The notes beneath the pieces were generated by a model, which ran no database searches, had not been told where the DNA came from, and saw only the letters and a list, made by a program, of their open reading frames with translations. 50,676 bases of DNA from the IMG/VR virus record IMGVR_UViG_3300037189_033833, positions 1-50,676 of that record. One strand, given 5' to 3'. Positions within the stretch are counted from its first letter, which is position 1. Each line of letters starts with the position of its first letter. Positions 37,523-45,776 of this stretch are shown piece after piece. The stretch comes from a virus. Made by a program: the position numbers and the translations under genes.

Positions 37523-38925
37523 GCTGCGCGCACCTCCGCGCCATCCTGCGCCGCCATCACGTCGGCCAAGCCGTGCGCGATCCACCGCATCACGTTGACC
37601 GCTTGGCTGTTCCCCAGCGCCTTGTAGCGCGGCCCGTCCGCCGCCGGCTTCCCGCGATAGGTGATCGCGGTGAAGCCGTCCGGCGCGCCCATGAGCCGCT
37701 CGCATTCAGTGGGCGTGAGGCGGCGCACCGCCCACTGGTCGGCGATGTTCAGTTCCTGACGCCGACCGCCGCCGGACGGCGCGTTGAGGCTATAGGCAAG
37801 CCCCTCCTGCCACTCGACGTTTCGACCGCCTTCCCGGCCGCGCTCCTGAAACGCGATCGGTTGCACGATCGCCTGCGCACTGCGGTCTGTCCCGGTCGTC
37901 AGCGATCCACTGACGCCGCAGGTTTCATAGGCGCCATCGTTCGGCGTGATGCGGTAGGCCACTGCGTCAGGGCGCTTGGCCCGCATAGCGTAGCCGACGT
38001 CCGGCTGCACGCCCAACCCGGAGCGCTCCGCTGCGGTGCCTCCGGCTCCTTCCCCGGACCGATCCAGCGCATCGCTGTGAATGGCATAGCACGGCACTAT
38101 CGGCGTACCGCGCCCGGTGCCGTCTTCGCTGGCATCAAACCCTTCGGCGCGCAGGGCATGCGCCACGAAGGTTTCAACCTCAAAATCGCATTTGTGCCCG
38201 CGCGCCGTCAGGCATGCCGCCTGCTCTACCGCTCCAGCCCGATTGCCACCGCCGAAAGCGCGCGCGCCAAGAGCGCCGGCAATGCCTTCCCCCGCTTGGC
38301 GGCGCGGCGCAGGATTCCCGCGCAGGCTTTCGCGCTCAAATAATACCGCTGCGGGACCGGCTGCGTCTCCAAGATGTGCGACAACGAACACACGCCGCCG
38401 CCGCTGGGGCACGGCCCCCTCGTGCCCGTCCACTCGGACGTATTGAGCGTCCAGCACTCGGTAGGCCCACCCATACCCGAGTTCGCCCAGGAGCCGGAGG
38501 AAGGTTCCCATCGTTCGTCCGCTGTCGTGCGACAGGAAACCGGGGACATTCTCCCATACCAGCCATCGCGCGCGAACGCGTCGAGCCAGCGCCAGGAACT
38601 CAAGGGTGAGGTTGCCGCGCGGGTCGTCCAGGCCAAGGCGCTTTCCTGCGACGCTGAATGCTTGGCAGGGGGTGCCTCCGGCAAGGAGGTCAACAGGTCC
38701 AACATGGTGGCTCTCGATCTTGGTGAAGTCGCCGAACAGGGGCGTCGTGTTGCTGCCGGGGACGAAGCGGTGATCCCACTCGACCGGCACCGCGCCGTGA
38801 CGCTGCTCGAGCACCGCGCGCGGGAACGCTTCGATCTCGGAATAGCCGACGCAGCGGAACCCCAGCCCCGCCGACGCGAGGGTGAAGGCGCTGTAGCCCG
38901 AGCAGACGTCGAGGTAGCGGATCAT
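37519..38925 (-). CDS. DNA (cytosine-5) methyltransferase
   Basis: A 468-residue enzyme. Motif I DVCSGYSAFTLA, motif IV GGTPCQAFS with catalytic Cys87, motif VI WENVPGFLS, and motif VIII PQRRRRVFVVA are all present. Motifs IX/X (RRLTPTECERLMGAPDGFTA and YKALGNSQAVNV) follow a long variable target-recognition region. No partner restriction enzyme was found, so it probably protects the phage genome from host restriction. Confidence 0.95.
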   Translation of the reverse strand: MIRYLDVCSGYSAFTLASAGLGFRCVGYSEIEAFPRAVLEQRHGAVPVEWDHRFVPGSNTTPLFGDFTKIESHHVGPVDLLAGGTPCQAFSVAGKRLGLDDPRGNLTLEFLALARRVRARWLVWENVPGFLSHDSGRTMGTFLRLLGELGYGWAYRVLDAQYVRVDGHEGAVPQRRRRVFVVAHLGDAAGPAAVLFERESLRGNPAPRRQAGEGIAGALGARAFGGGNRAGAVEQAACLTARGHKCDFEVETFVAHALRAEGFDASEDGTGRGTPIVPCYAIHSDALDRSGEGAGGTAAERSGLGVQPDVGYAMRAKRPDAVAYRITPNDGAYETCGVSGSLTTGTDRSAQAIVQPIAFQERGREGGRNVEWQEGLAYSLNAPSGGGRRQELNIADQWAVRRLTPTECERLMGAPDGFTAITYRGKPAADGPRYKALGNSQAVNVMRWIAHGLADVMAAQDGAEVRAA

Positions 38926-39218
38926 CAGGCGGCCTTCACCCGATCGCGACTGAAGAACGTCGGATCCGACGGGCGAACCCGCTCGCGCAGATCGTCACCC
39001 AACACCGCCCCAGGCTGCGCGCCGTCGATCGGCAAAGCGAACGGCGGCCGGGGCGGAAGCGGCGCGGGCGGGTTCACCGCGGTGCGCGCCCGGTAGATCG
39101 ACGCCGCCCATTCCGGCTTCGTGTGCTTCAGCATCTCGAGTTCGGCGGCGGCGGCGTCGAAGTCGCGGGCCAGGATCGCGCGCGCGAGACGTTCGCGCCA
39201 ATCAAGTGCAGTTCCCAT
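38925..39218 (-). CDS. Small hypothetical protein
   Basis: A 97-residue protein, MGTALDWRERLARAILARDF, helical at the start with a Pro-rich middle. TGATG overlap with the methyltransferase gene. No family recognised. Confidence 0.6.
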   Translation of the reverse strand: MGTALDWRERLARAILARDFDAAAAELEMLKHTKPEWAASIYRARTAVNPPAPLPPRPPFALPIDGAQPGAVLGDDLRERVRPSDPTFFSRDRVKAA

Positions 39219-39252
39219 CGTTACCTCCTCTTCGTGGTGGTTGGTGGCCGCG

Positions 39253-40356
39253 TCAGACGCGGAGCGGCATCAGCACGAGGCTCGCGGCCTTCGCCTTGGG
39301 GCTGGTGATCAGTGCGGGCGCCGCCGCATCGCCCAGCGAGAACTCGACATGATCAACGTCGAGCGCGGCGAGCGCGTCGCGCAGGTACTTGCTGTTGAAG
39401 CCGATGGTCAGTGGGTCGCCCTCGTATTCGCAGGGCACCTCGTCGACGGCTTCGCCATGCTCGGGCGTCGTGATGGAGACGCGTAGGAGATCTCGCTTCA
39501 GATCGAAGCGGACCGCGCGCACCTTGTCCGTCGCCACCAGGGCAAGCCGGCCGACCGCCACCCTCAGCGCGTCGCGATCAACCGAGGCGACGGCTGGGGC
39601 TGGCGCCGGTATCGTGCGAGCGTAATCCGGATACGTCCCATCGACCACCTTGGCGACGATGACGAAATCGCCGGCGGCCATCGTGACCTTGCCGTCGCCG
39701 ACCGCGACGTCGATCGACGTTTCGCGCGCTTCAGCCGCCGCGCGCGCCAGATCAATGCAGCGGGTGCGCAGGATGGTGTCGGGCATGCTTTGAGCGCCTT
39801 CCGGCAGGTCGTCGACATAGCGGGCGAGCCGATGGCCGTCGCACGATGCAAACCGGAGCGATCCTTCGAACGCGTGCAGGAAGACGCCGTTCAAATAATA
39901 GCGAACCTCTTCGGTCGACACCGCGTGGCGCACCACGTCCAGCGCGCACACCAACGCCTTGCTTTCCAGTGTGAAGCGCGCCTGCACGACCTCCTGCTTC
40001 AGGATCGGGAATTGGTCCTTCGGCAGCGTCGCGAAGCGGAACCGCGCCCGGCCGTTCGATACTGTCGCGGCCGATCCGTCGAACTTGATCGCCGTCTGGC
40101 TGCCGCCGCCGAACGACCCGACCACGTCCGCCAGGCGGTGCGCGTCGAGGGTGAAGCTGATCGGCCGCTCAACGACGGCGGGAACGGTCAGCGTGACCAT
40201 CACGTCCAGGTCGGAAGCGGTCAGGCGGACCATCCCGGCTTCCGCCTCGACCAACACGTTCGCGAGGATCGGGATGGTGTTGCGGCGCTGTACGGCGGCG
40301 CGCACCTCGCGCAGCGCGCGGTTGAGCTTGTCGGTTTCAAAGGCGATGGTCGTCAT
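39253..40356 (-). CDS. dnaN: DNA polymerase III beta subunit (sliding clamp), phage-encoded
   Basis: A 367-residue clamp. The three clamp domains are recognisable: RRNTIPILANVLVEAEAGMV in the first, EEVRYYLNGVFLHAFEGSLR and ATDGHRLA-like SCDGHRLARYVDD in the second, and a C-terminal LITSPKAKAASLVLMPLRV end. Family length fits (about 365-375). It would tether polymerase to the phage template. ATG 40354-40356 overlaps the previous gene by ATGA. A clamp gene in a temperate phage of this size is uncommon. Confidence 0.92.
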   Translation of the reverse strand: MTTIAFETDKLNRALREVRAAVQRRNTIPILANVLVEAEAGMVRLTASDLDVMVTLTVPAVVERPISFTLDAHRLADVVGSFGGGSQTAIKFDGSAATVSNGRARFRFATLPKDQFPILKQEVVQARFTLESKALVCALDVVRHAVSTEEVRYYLNGVFLHAFEGSLRFASCDGHRLARYVDDLPEGAQSMPDTILRTRCIDLARAAAEARETSIDVAVGDGKVTMAAGDFVIVAKVVDGTYPDYARTIPAPAPAVASVDRDALRVAVGRLALVATDKVRAVRFDLKRDLLRVSITTPEHGEAVDEVPCEYEGDPLTIGFNSKYLRDALAALDVDHVEFSLGDAAAPALITSPKAKAASLVLMPLRV

Positions 40357-40679
40357 GCGATGGCTCCGATGGACGGGGCGGCGGGCTCGACAGGCCCCTC
40401 GCCAATTTCGCGGAAGAGGTTTGCGGACACGCGGGCGCAGCGCTCGGCGACCTTGGCGAGCTCGCGCGCCAGCATGCGGACTTCGAAATCCGTGATGGTC
40501 GTGTTGCCCTGCCGCTTGTCGTACAGGCCGCGCTCGCTGCACCCGATCAGGGCGGCGACGTTCTTGAACCCGCCGCGATCGCACATGATCTCGCAAGCAG
40601 TTTCGAGGCCGGCCATGCGTGGCACCGACAACCGCCGCGCGACTGCTTCCGAATGTTCGGAAGTGGCTTTTTCCACCAT
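40353..40679 (-). CDS. Small regulator-like protein
   Basis: A 108-residue protein. FKNVAALIGCSERGLYDKRQ reads like a helix-turn-helix, and the C-terminal half is helical. Codons 6-12 are formed by the 21-base sequence that also occurs in the control region of the inner element. Overlaps clamp and methyltransferase genes by a few bases. Function unknown. Confidence 0.62.
   Translation of the reverse strand: MVEKATSEHSEAVARRLSVPRMAGLETACEIMCDRGGFKNVAALIGCSERGLYDKRQGNTTITDFEVRMLARELAKVAERCARVSANLFREIGEGPVEPAAPSIGAIA
40645..40665. promoter_or_regulatory. Copy of the shared TTCCGAA palindrome inside a coding region
   Basis: All 21 bases match 18568-18588 on the other strand, including the palindromic 18. 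Here it lies at the start of the gene 40353-40679, and may be an operator that doubles as coding sequence. Confidence 0.45.
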
Positions 40680-41896
40680 CACGCCACCTCCACATTGCTG
40701 AGCAGGACGCCCTGATCGGCCTCGATTCGGCGGCGTGCGATCGCCGCGTATTCCGGGTTCAACTCGATCAGGATCGCATCGCGCTGCAGGCGATCTGCGA
40801 CGAGGCCGGTCGTACCAGCGCCGCCGAACGGGTCGAGGACGACGCCGCCGGCTGGGCATCCCGCAAGGATGGCGCGCGCAGCCAGCTCAGTCGGGAAAGT
40901 GGCGAAGTGGGCCTCTTTGAACGGCTGGATCGCGATCTCCCACACCGGAAGCGCCGCGGGTTCGTAATTGCGGAGGTATCGTCCGTCGCCACGAGGGGTG
41001 TTGGCGATCCCGGTGTGATTGACGTGACCCTCGTGGCGCGGGCCAACGGTGCGAGTCTTCCCCTTCTCACGGCCCTGACGATGGTGCGACCCATGGGCGC
41101 CAGCACCCGTGTCCCAGCCATCTGGCATCTTGATGCGACGGTTGCCCGTTACCGCGCGAGGCCCCGGTACGCCGCCGACATAGCTGCCACCCCGAAAGGT
41201 CGCGGCGTCCTCGTCCGACGTGCGTCCTTGGAGGACGGCGGCCGCATTGTAATAGGTGCCGATCTTGAGCCAGCGAGACCCATCCCGCTCCGGATCGGTG
41301 ATCAGCGGGCAGCGCTCGGTCAGGTCGGGGCAGAACGACAGCTCGCCGGTGTCGCGGGCGCGCCAGATATCTCCGTCGTCCGACTTCGCCAGCCAGAAGA
41401 CCTTCTCGTGCGAAGTAGATGGGCGCTGCGAACCCGAGCTGTCGGGCATCGGGTTGAGCTTGCCCCACACGATCTCAGAGCGCACCCACCAGCCCGCGTC
41501 CTGCAACGCGATGGCAAGCCGGTTCGGCACCATGCACAGATCCTTGGGCTTGATCCCGGCACCGACGGTGCTGAACGGCTTGTCGCGGAAGGTGCGATCG
41601 TCGTTGCCCGCAACCTTCGCATCTGCCGCTGATCGCCCGTTCGGAGCGGAAGCATAGCAGTCGCCGTAATTCAGGAAGCAATTGCCGGTCGGCTTCAGAA
41701 CCCGGCGCACCTCCTCGAACACCGCGACCATGATCTCGAGATGGTCTGCAAGCGTCGGCTCCAGTCCGATCTGCCCGGCGACGCCGTAATCGCGCAGCCC
41801 CCAATAGGGCGGCGACGTCACGCAGCAGTCCACGGAGTCGGACGGGATCAACGCGAGCTGCTCACGCACGTCCCCGAGCATGATGCGGACACTCAT
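40679..41896 (-). CDS. DNA methyltransferase (amino-group, beta class)
   Basis: A 405-residue N4-cytosine or N6-adenine methyltransferase. Motif IV SPPYWGLRDYG is near residue 28 and motif I DPFGGAGTTGLVADRLQRDA comes near the C-terminus, the order of the beta class. Between them is a variable target domain. No restriction partner is seen, so protection of phage DNA is the likely role. Confidence 0.92.
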   Translation of the reverse strand: MSVRIMLGDVREQLALIPSDSVDCCVTSPPYWGLRDYGVAGQIGLEPTLADHLEIMVAVFEEVRRVLKPTGNCFLNYGDCYASAPNGRSAADAKVAGNDDRTFRDKPFSTVGAGIKPKDLCMVPNRLAIALQDAGWWVRSEIVWGKLNPMPDSSGSQRPSTSHEKVFWLAKSDDGDIWRARDTGELSFCPDLTERCPLITDPERDGSRWLKIGTYYNAAAVLQGRTSDEDAATFRGGSYVGGVPGPRAVTGNRRIKMPDGWDTGAGAHGSHHRQGREKGKTRTVGPRHEGHVNHTGIANTPRGDGRYLRNYEPAALPVWEIAIQPFKEAHFATFPTELAARAILAGCPAGGVVLDPFGGAGTTGLVADRLQRDAILIELNPEYAAIARRRIEADQGVLLSNVEVA

Positions 41897-42057
41897 GCCG
41901 CGCGACTCTCGCGCACCGGCAACCCGATCACCGGGTGCCAGCCCATCACGCAGCCGTTCACGGCATACAGGCGCGTTGCGAGCGCGCTGGCCGCAGGACG
42001 CAGAGGTTCGTCCGCCGTCCCGCCCTTCGACGGGATCGACGCTGTTCGCATCGTCAT
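41893..42057 (-). CDS. Small hypothetical protein
   Basis: A 54-residue protein, MTMRTASIPSKGGTADEPLR, ending in IGLPVRESRAA. It overlaps the methyltransferase start by ATGA and shows in-frame codon use like its neighbours. Too short for a family call. Confidence 0.5.
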   Translation of the reverse strand: MTMRTASIPSKGGTADEPLRPAASALATRLYAVNGCVMGWHPVIGLPVRESRAA

Positions 42058-42097
42058 GGTGTCACTCCTGGCGGGCGGCTGCCCGCGGGCTAGATCC

Positions 42098-42583
42098 TCA
42101 GGTCTGGTCGGTCAGGCGGCGTTGGGACTTGGCGCGCTGCTCACGCAGGCGGTCGATGTGTCGGGCGACAGCTTCGATCTCGGGCCACATGCCGTCGAGC
42201 TCCTCGTCGTCGACGATGTTGTCGTTCTCGAGCGCCGCCGCCTTTTTCGCCATGAGGTCGGCGAGCGCCTTCAGTGCCGTGCGGCCTTCACAGGCGCCGG
42301 CCGCGTCGATCGGGCTGATCCGCATGCCAACGAGGCCCATGACGTCGTTGGCAAAGCGGCCGTCCCACTCGCGGCAGCCGCGCAGGAACGATACGACACC
42401 CATCTCGCCCAGGGCTGTGCGGTAGCGCGCGGCGGTGTCCTCGTGCTTTCCCAGCACCGCACCAAGGTCGGCATCGGTCGCCCCATCCTCCGTCTTGATC
42501 GTCTCGAGGCTCTTGCCGAGCGTCTCAAGCAGTAACGATGCGGGAACGGTGCGGTAGCGGTTGTGGATGTGCGGCGCGGTCAT
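42098..42583 (-). CDS. Phage early-region protein, possible regulator
   Basis: A 161-residue protein, RTVPASLLLETLGKSLETIK, followed by an HTH-like ADLGAVLGKHEDTAARYRTA and CREWDGRFANDVMGLVG. Similar genes follow Cro-like genes in prophages of this bacterial group by my recollection. Its role is not known. ATGA overlap with the zinc-finger gene. Confidence 0.6.
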   Translation of the reverse strand: MTAPHIHNRYRTVPASLLLETLGKSLETIKTEDGATDADLGAVLGKHEDTAARYRTALGEMGVVSFLRGCREWDGRFANDVMGLVGMRISPIDAAGACEGRTALKALADLMAKKAAALENDNIVDDEELDGMWPEIEAVARHIDRLREQRAKSQRRLTDQT

Positions 42584-42840
42584 GCTGCAAAGCCTTCGAC
42601 ATGAACAGGGAAACGATCCACCTCGCCCCGAAAGACGACCGCCTCGCGGTTGCCCGCGCGTTGGTCGACAAAGGTGCCGGTGACGCAGGTACGCGCGTCA
42701 CCGGCGAGGGGGCGGCCGCCCGTCATGGTTTCAGCGGCCGCGGGGAGAGCTTGGGCGCGACGGATCGCGCAATCGGTGTGGGTGCAGGCGAAGGCCTCCG
42801 GATGCCAGGGGCCGATGCCGCAGCGATCGCAGGTGCTCAT
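42580..42840 (-). CDS. Small Cys-containing protein (possible zinc knuckle)
   Basis: An 86-residue protein with CDRCGIGPWHPEAFACTHTD then C, four cysteines and two histidines in the first 25 residues, a likely zinc site. The rest is beta-rich. ATGA overlaps on both sides. Function unknown. Confidence 0.58.
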   Translation of the reverse strand: MSTCDRCGIGPWHPEAFACTHTDCAIRRAQALPAAAETMTGGRPLAGDARTCVTGTFVDQRAGNREAVVFRGEVDRFPVHVEGFAA

Positions 42841-43079
42841 GCGGCCGCGACCTCATCGATCGGATACAGGTCCGGCCGCAGATCGTGGCGGCTGCCGAAG
42901 CCTTCCCGTTCTGCCTTTAAAACGAACTCTCCCGGGAGCGGTCGGCCGTTCTTAAGCCAGTACGAAACCATCTGCTGCGAAGTGCCAATTGCCGCAGCGA
43001 AACGCGACTGGTTGTCCCCTGCGGCTGCGACAGCAGCCCTGAGTGCGGTGTGCATGGTGTCGGGAGAAGGATCGCTCAT
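42837..43079 (-). CDS. YdaS/Cro-like HTH regulator (helper)
   Basis: An 80-residue protein from ATG 43077-43079 (an in-frame ATG is three codons upstream). AAGDNQSRFAAAIGTSQQMV then SYWLKNGRPLPGEFVLKAER is the YdaS/Cro pattern. It is the first gene of the leftward early operon, divergent from the S24 repressor, so it should be the Cro counterpart of the switch. Confidence 0.82.
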   Translation of the reverse strand: MSDPSPDTMHTALRAAVAAAGDNQSRFAAAIGTSQQMVSYWLKNGRPLPGEFVLKAEREGFGSRHDLRPDLYPIDEVAAA

Positions 43080-43091
43080 GACCCGCATTTA

Positions 43092-43156
43092 TACAGAAGT
43101 TCTGTAGCCGTGCAACAGGACTTTTGTAGCCCCGCCAGCCGCAGTATTTTTGTAGG
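43092..43156. promoter_or_regulatory. Repressor operators of the helper switch
   Basis: Between the divergent genes lie the perfect palindrome TACAGAAGTTCTGTA (43092-43106) and two partial copies ending in TTTTGTAG (about 43113-43130) and TTTTGTAGG (about 43143-43156). Likely operators of the S24 repressor and the Cro-like protein. Confidence 0.65.
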
Positions 43157-43166
43157 TGCCGGTGCC

Positions 43167-43850
43167 ATGGATGCGCACCTCACCGATCCGGATGCTGCCC
43201 AGGCTTGGATGATACGCGAGCGCAAGAAGCGCGGATGGTCGACCTCCAAGGTGGCAGACGTGGCCCGAGCCATCGCGCGACGCGAGGGAAGCGAAATGAA
43301 GCTGACCCAGCAGTCGGTATCGGGTTTCGAGACTGGTGATCCGAAGCGGATGCCGGAATGGATGCGTTACGTGCGCATGGCGTTCGAGGAGGGGGAGCCG
43401 GAACCAGATGCTGACACCCAGCCCCGCGACGAGGTCGTGTACATTCGTCAGCTCGACATTCGATACGCCCTTGGCCCTGGCGCGGCCATTGAACGCGCCA
43501 CGTCGGCCACGCTCGTTCCCTTCAATCTCGGCTTCATCCAGTCACTCACGAGGTCCCCGACTGAGCGCTTGTTTATCGCTACGGGCTTCGGCGACAGCAT
43601 GGAGCCGGTGCTGCTCAAACATGACCTGGTGCTCATCGATGCGAACGACACCAGCCTCGATTTGGGCGATACGCTGTGGGCGCTAGAGTATGCTGGCAGT
43701 GGGCTGATCAAGCGCCTTCGCGCAGTCATGCGAGATGGGAAGCGCAAGCTGGTCATTATGTCGGCGAACCCAGACTATCCGGCGGAGGAGGCTGATCCGA
43801 AGGACGTCCGAATCATCGGGAAGGTGGTTTGGGTTGCGCGTCGGATGTAG
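43167..43850 (+). CDS. S24 family phage repressor (CI-like)
   Basis: A 227-residue protein. The N-terminal region (AWMIRERKKRGWSTSKVADV, LTQQSVSGFETG) is an HTH, and residues 85-225 are an S24 peptidase domain with Ser144 in GDSMEP and Lys182 in LIKRL. The ATG at 43167 is preferred over an upstream frame because it starts after the operators. It should keep the helper lysogenic and respond to host RecA-type signals if self-cleavage is intact; no typical Ala-Gly cleavage site was identified. Confidence 0.9.
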   Translation: MDAHLTDPDAAQAWMIRERKKRGWSTSKVADVARAIARREGSEMKLTQQSVSGFETGDPKRMPEWMRYVRMAFEEGEPEPDADTQPRDEVVYIRQLDIRYALGPGAAIERATSATLVPFNLGFIQSLTRSPTERLFIATGFGDSMEPVLLKHDLVLIDANDTSLDLGDTLWALEYAGSGLIKRLRAVMRDGKRKLVIMSANPDYPAEEADPKDVRIIGKVVWVARRM

Positions 43851-43859
43851 GCTCGGCCA

Positions 43860-44270
43860 ATGGCTTGGTCTCAACTCAGCGTAAAGATCGTCGGCGCAAA
43901 TCATCCGAATGCCGATGGCGGCAATCGGCGGAGCGAAATTGCTTTCTGCGATGCTGGCGAGCCAGTGGAACTTCGCCCGGAGCCTAAGAACCCGCACGAC
44001 GAACATGCGATTGCCGCGTACTCGGCGCGCGGTTTTCAGATCGGCTATGTGGCTTCTGATCGAGCGGTATTGCTGAAGGGGCTAATGCGGGATGGCCACG
44101 TGGTCACCGCCATCTTTCAGGACGTAGCCACATGGGGTGCGATTGCCCGAATCGGTATCGACTGCTCGCCGGTCCTGCCGACGCCAACGGTTTCTGAGGA
44201 TAGCCACGACGATCCGCTGCCGACTTCAGAGCCGGATTTTTGGCCGGACTACATCCCTCCCGACGACTGA
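43860..44270 (+). CDS. HIRAN domain protein
   Basis: A 136-residue protein with the HIRAN pattern: VKIVGANHPNADGGNRRSEI, GEPVELRPEPKNPHDEHAIA and GFQIGYVASD. HIRAN domains bind 3' ends of single-stranded DNA; stand-alone forms occur in phages. The Pro/Asp-rich end (PDFWPDYIPPDD) is disordered. It follows the repressor gene by nine bases. Confidence 0.85.
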   Translation: MAWSQLSVKIVGANHPNADGGNRRSEIAFCDAGEPVELRPEPKNPHDEHAIAAYSARGFQIGYVASDRAVLLKGLMRDGHVVTAIFQDVATWGAIARIGIDCSPVLPTPTVSEDSHDDPLPTSEPDFWPDYIPPDD

Positions 44271-44289
44271 CGTATCTACAAAACTATTG

Positions 44290-44315
44290 TTGACATAACT
44301 ACAGCACTTTTGTAG
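44290..44315 (+). promoter_or_regulatory. Promoter and operator ahead of the rightward accessory operon
   Basis: TTGACA (44290-44295) overlaps the start of an imperfect palindrome CTACAGCACTTTTGTAG (44299-44315), which is like the repressor operators at 43.1 kb. A further half site (TCTACAAAACTATTG) is at 44275-44289. The accessory genes are thus probably under repressor control. Confidence 0.5.
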
Positions 44316-44356
44316 CTCGCTTCCAAGCCGCACAACGCGGCATGGAGGTTTCACCT

Positions 44357-44827
44357 GTGGCCACCGCCCTACGCACCGACTGGCCGAGCGACGAACGCGA
44401 TCCCCGCGTCGACGCCGCCGTCGAGGATTTTCGCGCCGCCGTCATTGATCTGCGCCGGCTGAGTGCTGCGCTGTTCGAGCTGCCCGCGGGCAGCTCGCAT
44501 CGCCCACCGCTGAAGGAGCAGATCGACGATCTGGTCGGTGGCATGCAGGCGCGCTGCGACATGCTGGGGATCGACCTCGACCAGCTGTTCCAGCTCATCA
44601 ACGCCGACCTCGCGGCCCGGCGCGGCGGCGGTAACGATCACCGCCCGCATGGCGATCACCTCCGCGCGCTTGTTGATGAGGTGAACGGCGCCTACGCCGA
44701 TGAGGCGACCATCCACCGCAACATCACCCGCCTGCAGGATCTGCTGCCCAGCGCCGCCGCGCGCCGGATCGCCGCCGACCGTGCATGCGCCGGTTTCGTC
44801 GCGGGCTGGCCGGAGCGCGGACGATGA
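44357..44827 (+). CDS. Hypothetical helical protein
   Basis: A 156-residue protein. The GTG at 44357 has GGAGG eight bases ahead; an ATG at 44342 is in frame but overlaps that site. Helices dominate (EDFRAAVIDLRRLSAALFEL, MQARCDMLGIDLDQLFQLIN). No family recognised. First gene of the rightward operon and coupled by ATGA to the next. Confidence 0.6.
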   Translation: MATALRTDWPSDERDPRVDAAVEDFRAAVIDLRRLSAALFELPAGSSHRPPLKEQIDDLVGGMQARCDMLGIDLDQLFQLINADLAARRGGGNDHRPHGDHLRALVDEVNGAYADEATIHRNITRLQDLLPSAAARRIAADRACAGFVAGWPERGR

Positions 44828-45072
44828 GCGCCGCCGCGCCCGCCCCGCGGTCAGAAAAGCAAGAGCAGTTCCTCATCTACCTCCGCCGCATTGGTCCGGA
44901 GGGTTGGGACAGGTCCCGCAACGACAGCGTCCTATGCGCGCTCGAGCGCGACGGCCTGGCCGAATATCGCGGCACCCGCGCCCGTCCCCGCGTCGAGGCA
45001 TGGCACGCCACCCCCGCCGGCGCGAAGTGGGTCGAGGATGCCCGCGCCGCCGCCCTCGCACAGGAGGTCTGA
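44824..45072 (+). CDS. Small winged-helix-like protein
   Basis: An 82-residue protein: KQEQFLIYLRRIGPEGWDRS, VLCALERDGLAEYRGTRARP and EAWHATPAGAKWVED form a short wHTH. ATGA overlap with the gene before. Function unknown. Confidence 0.6.
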   Translation: MSAAAPAPRSEKQEQFLIYLRRIGPEGWDRSRNDSVLCALERDGLAEYRGTRARPRVEAWHATPAGAKWVEDARAAALAQEV

Positions 45073-45073
45073 C

Positions 45074-45301
45074 ATGACCCGCGACACCTTCCTTCATATC
45101 GTCGGCTGGCTGTGCCTGATCGCGATCGCCGAGGTCGCCATCTTCACGATGAGCGAGACGGTCGCGCCGCAGTGGCGCCGGATCTGGCGTCTCGCCACCG
45201 GCCATATCGACCCGGCGCCCATCCCCCCAGCTGCCTCGGACGCGCGCGCCGCGTCGGCACTCCCCCAGAGTTCTGCGGAGGGACGATATCATGTTCAGTA
45301 A
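45074..45301 (+). CDS. Small membrane protein
   Basis: A 75-residue protein with one transmembrane helix at residues 5-26 (FLHIVGWLCLIAIAEVAIFT), then WRRIWRLATG and an Ala/Pro-rich tail. GGAGG precedes its ATG. It may be a holin-like or inner membrane accessory protein, but no lysis context is seen here. It overlaps the HNH gene by 11 bases. Confidence 0.6.
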   Translation: MTRDTFLHIVGWLCLIAIAEVAIFTMSETVAPQWRRIWRLATGHIDPAPIPPAASDARAASALPQSSAEGRYHVQ

Positions 45302-45776
45302 GGCTGTGGTCGAGCGGTTTAAATCGAAGATCGGCAACGGCGCTGCGGACGAATGTTGGATGTGGCAGGGCTATCGGACGAAGTTCGGCCATGGCCAATT
45401 CTGGATCGAAGGCCGAGCGGTTGTCGCATCTCGCATCGCTCTAGCGATCAAGTTGGGGAGGCCACTTACCTCCGCCGAAGCGGCTTGCCATTCATGCGAT
45501 AATCCGGGGTGCTGTAACCCAGCGCATCTTTGGCTCGGTGATGTCGCCGCCAATAACAGAGACATGATCGCAAAAGGCCGGCAGCATCAGCAACGACAAT
45601 CTGCGTGTCGCCACGGGCATCCATTCGTACCTCAAAATACCTACATGGCGCGGCGCGCCGATGGGCGAACTTTCCGCCGATGCCGAACCTGCCAGCGCGC
45701 GATTGATGCGAAACGCGATTATGCCGCAGAGGCTGCCCGCCGCGCCGCCGCGCCAGCTCTCCAGGTCGGCGCATGA
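45291..45776 (+). CDS. HNH endonuclease
   Basis: A 161-residue HNH_3-type protein: WQGYRTKFGHGQFWIEGRAV, then CHSCDNPGCCNPAHLWLGDV with NNRDMIAKGR, the metal and catalytic site. A C-terminal CRHGH and FRRCRTCQR form a second zinc site. Probably a free-standing homing-type nuclease; not next to terminase. Confidence 0.88.
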   Translation: MFSKAVVERFKSKIGNGAADECWMWQGYRTKFGHGQFWIEGRAVVASRIALAIKLGRPLTSAEAACHSCDNPGCCNPAHLWLGDVAANNRDMIAKGRQHQQRQSACRHGHPFVPQNTYMARRADGRTFRRCRTCQRAIDAKRDYAAEAARRAAAPALQVGA

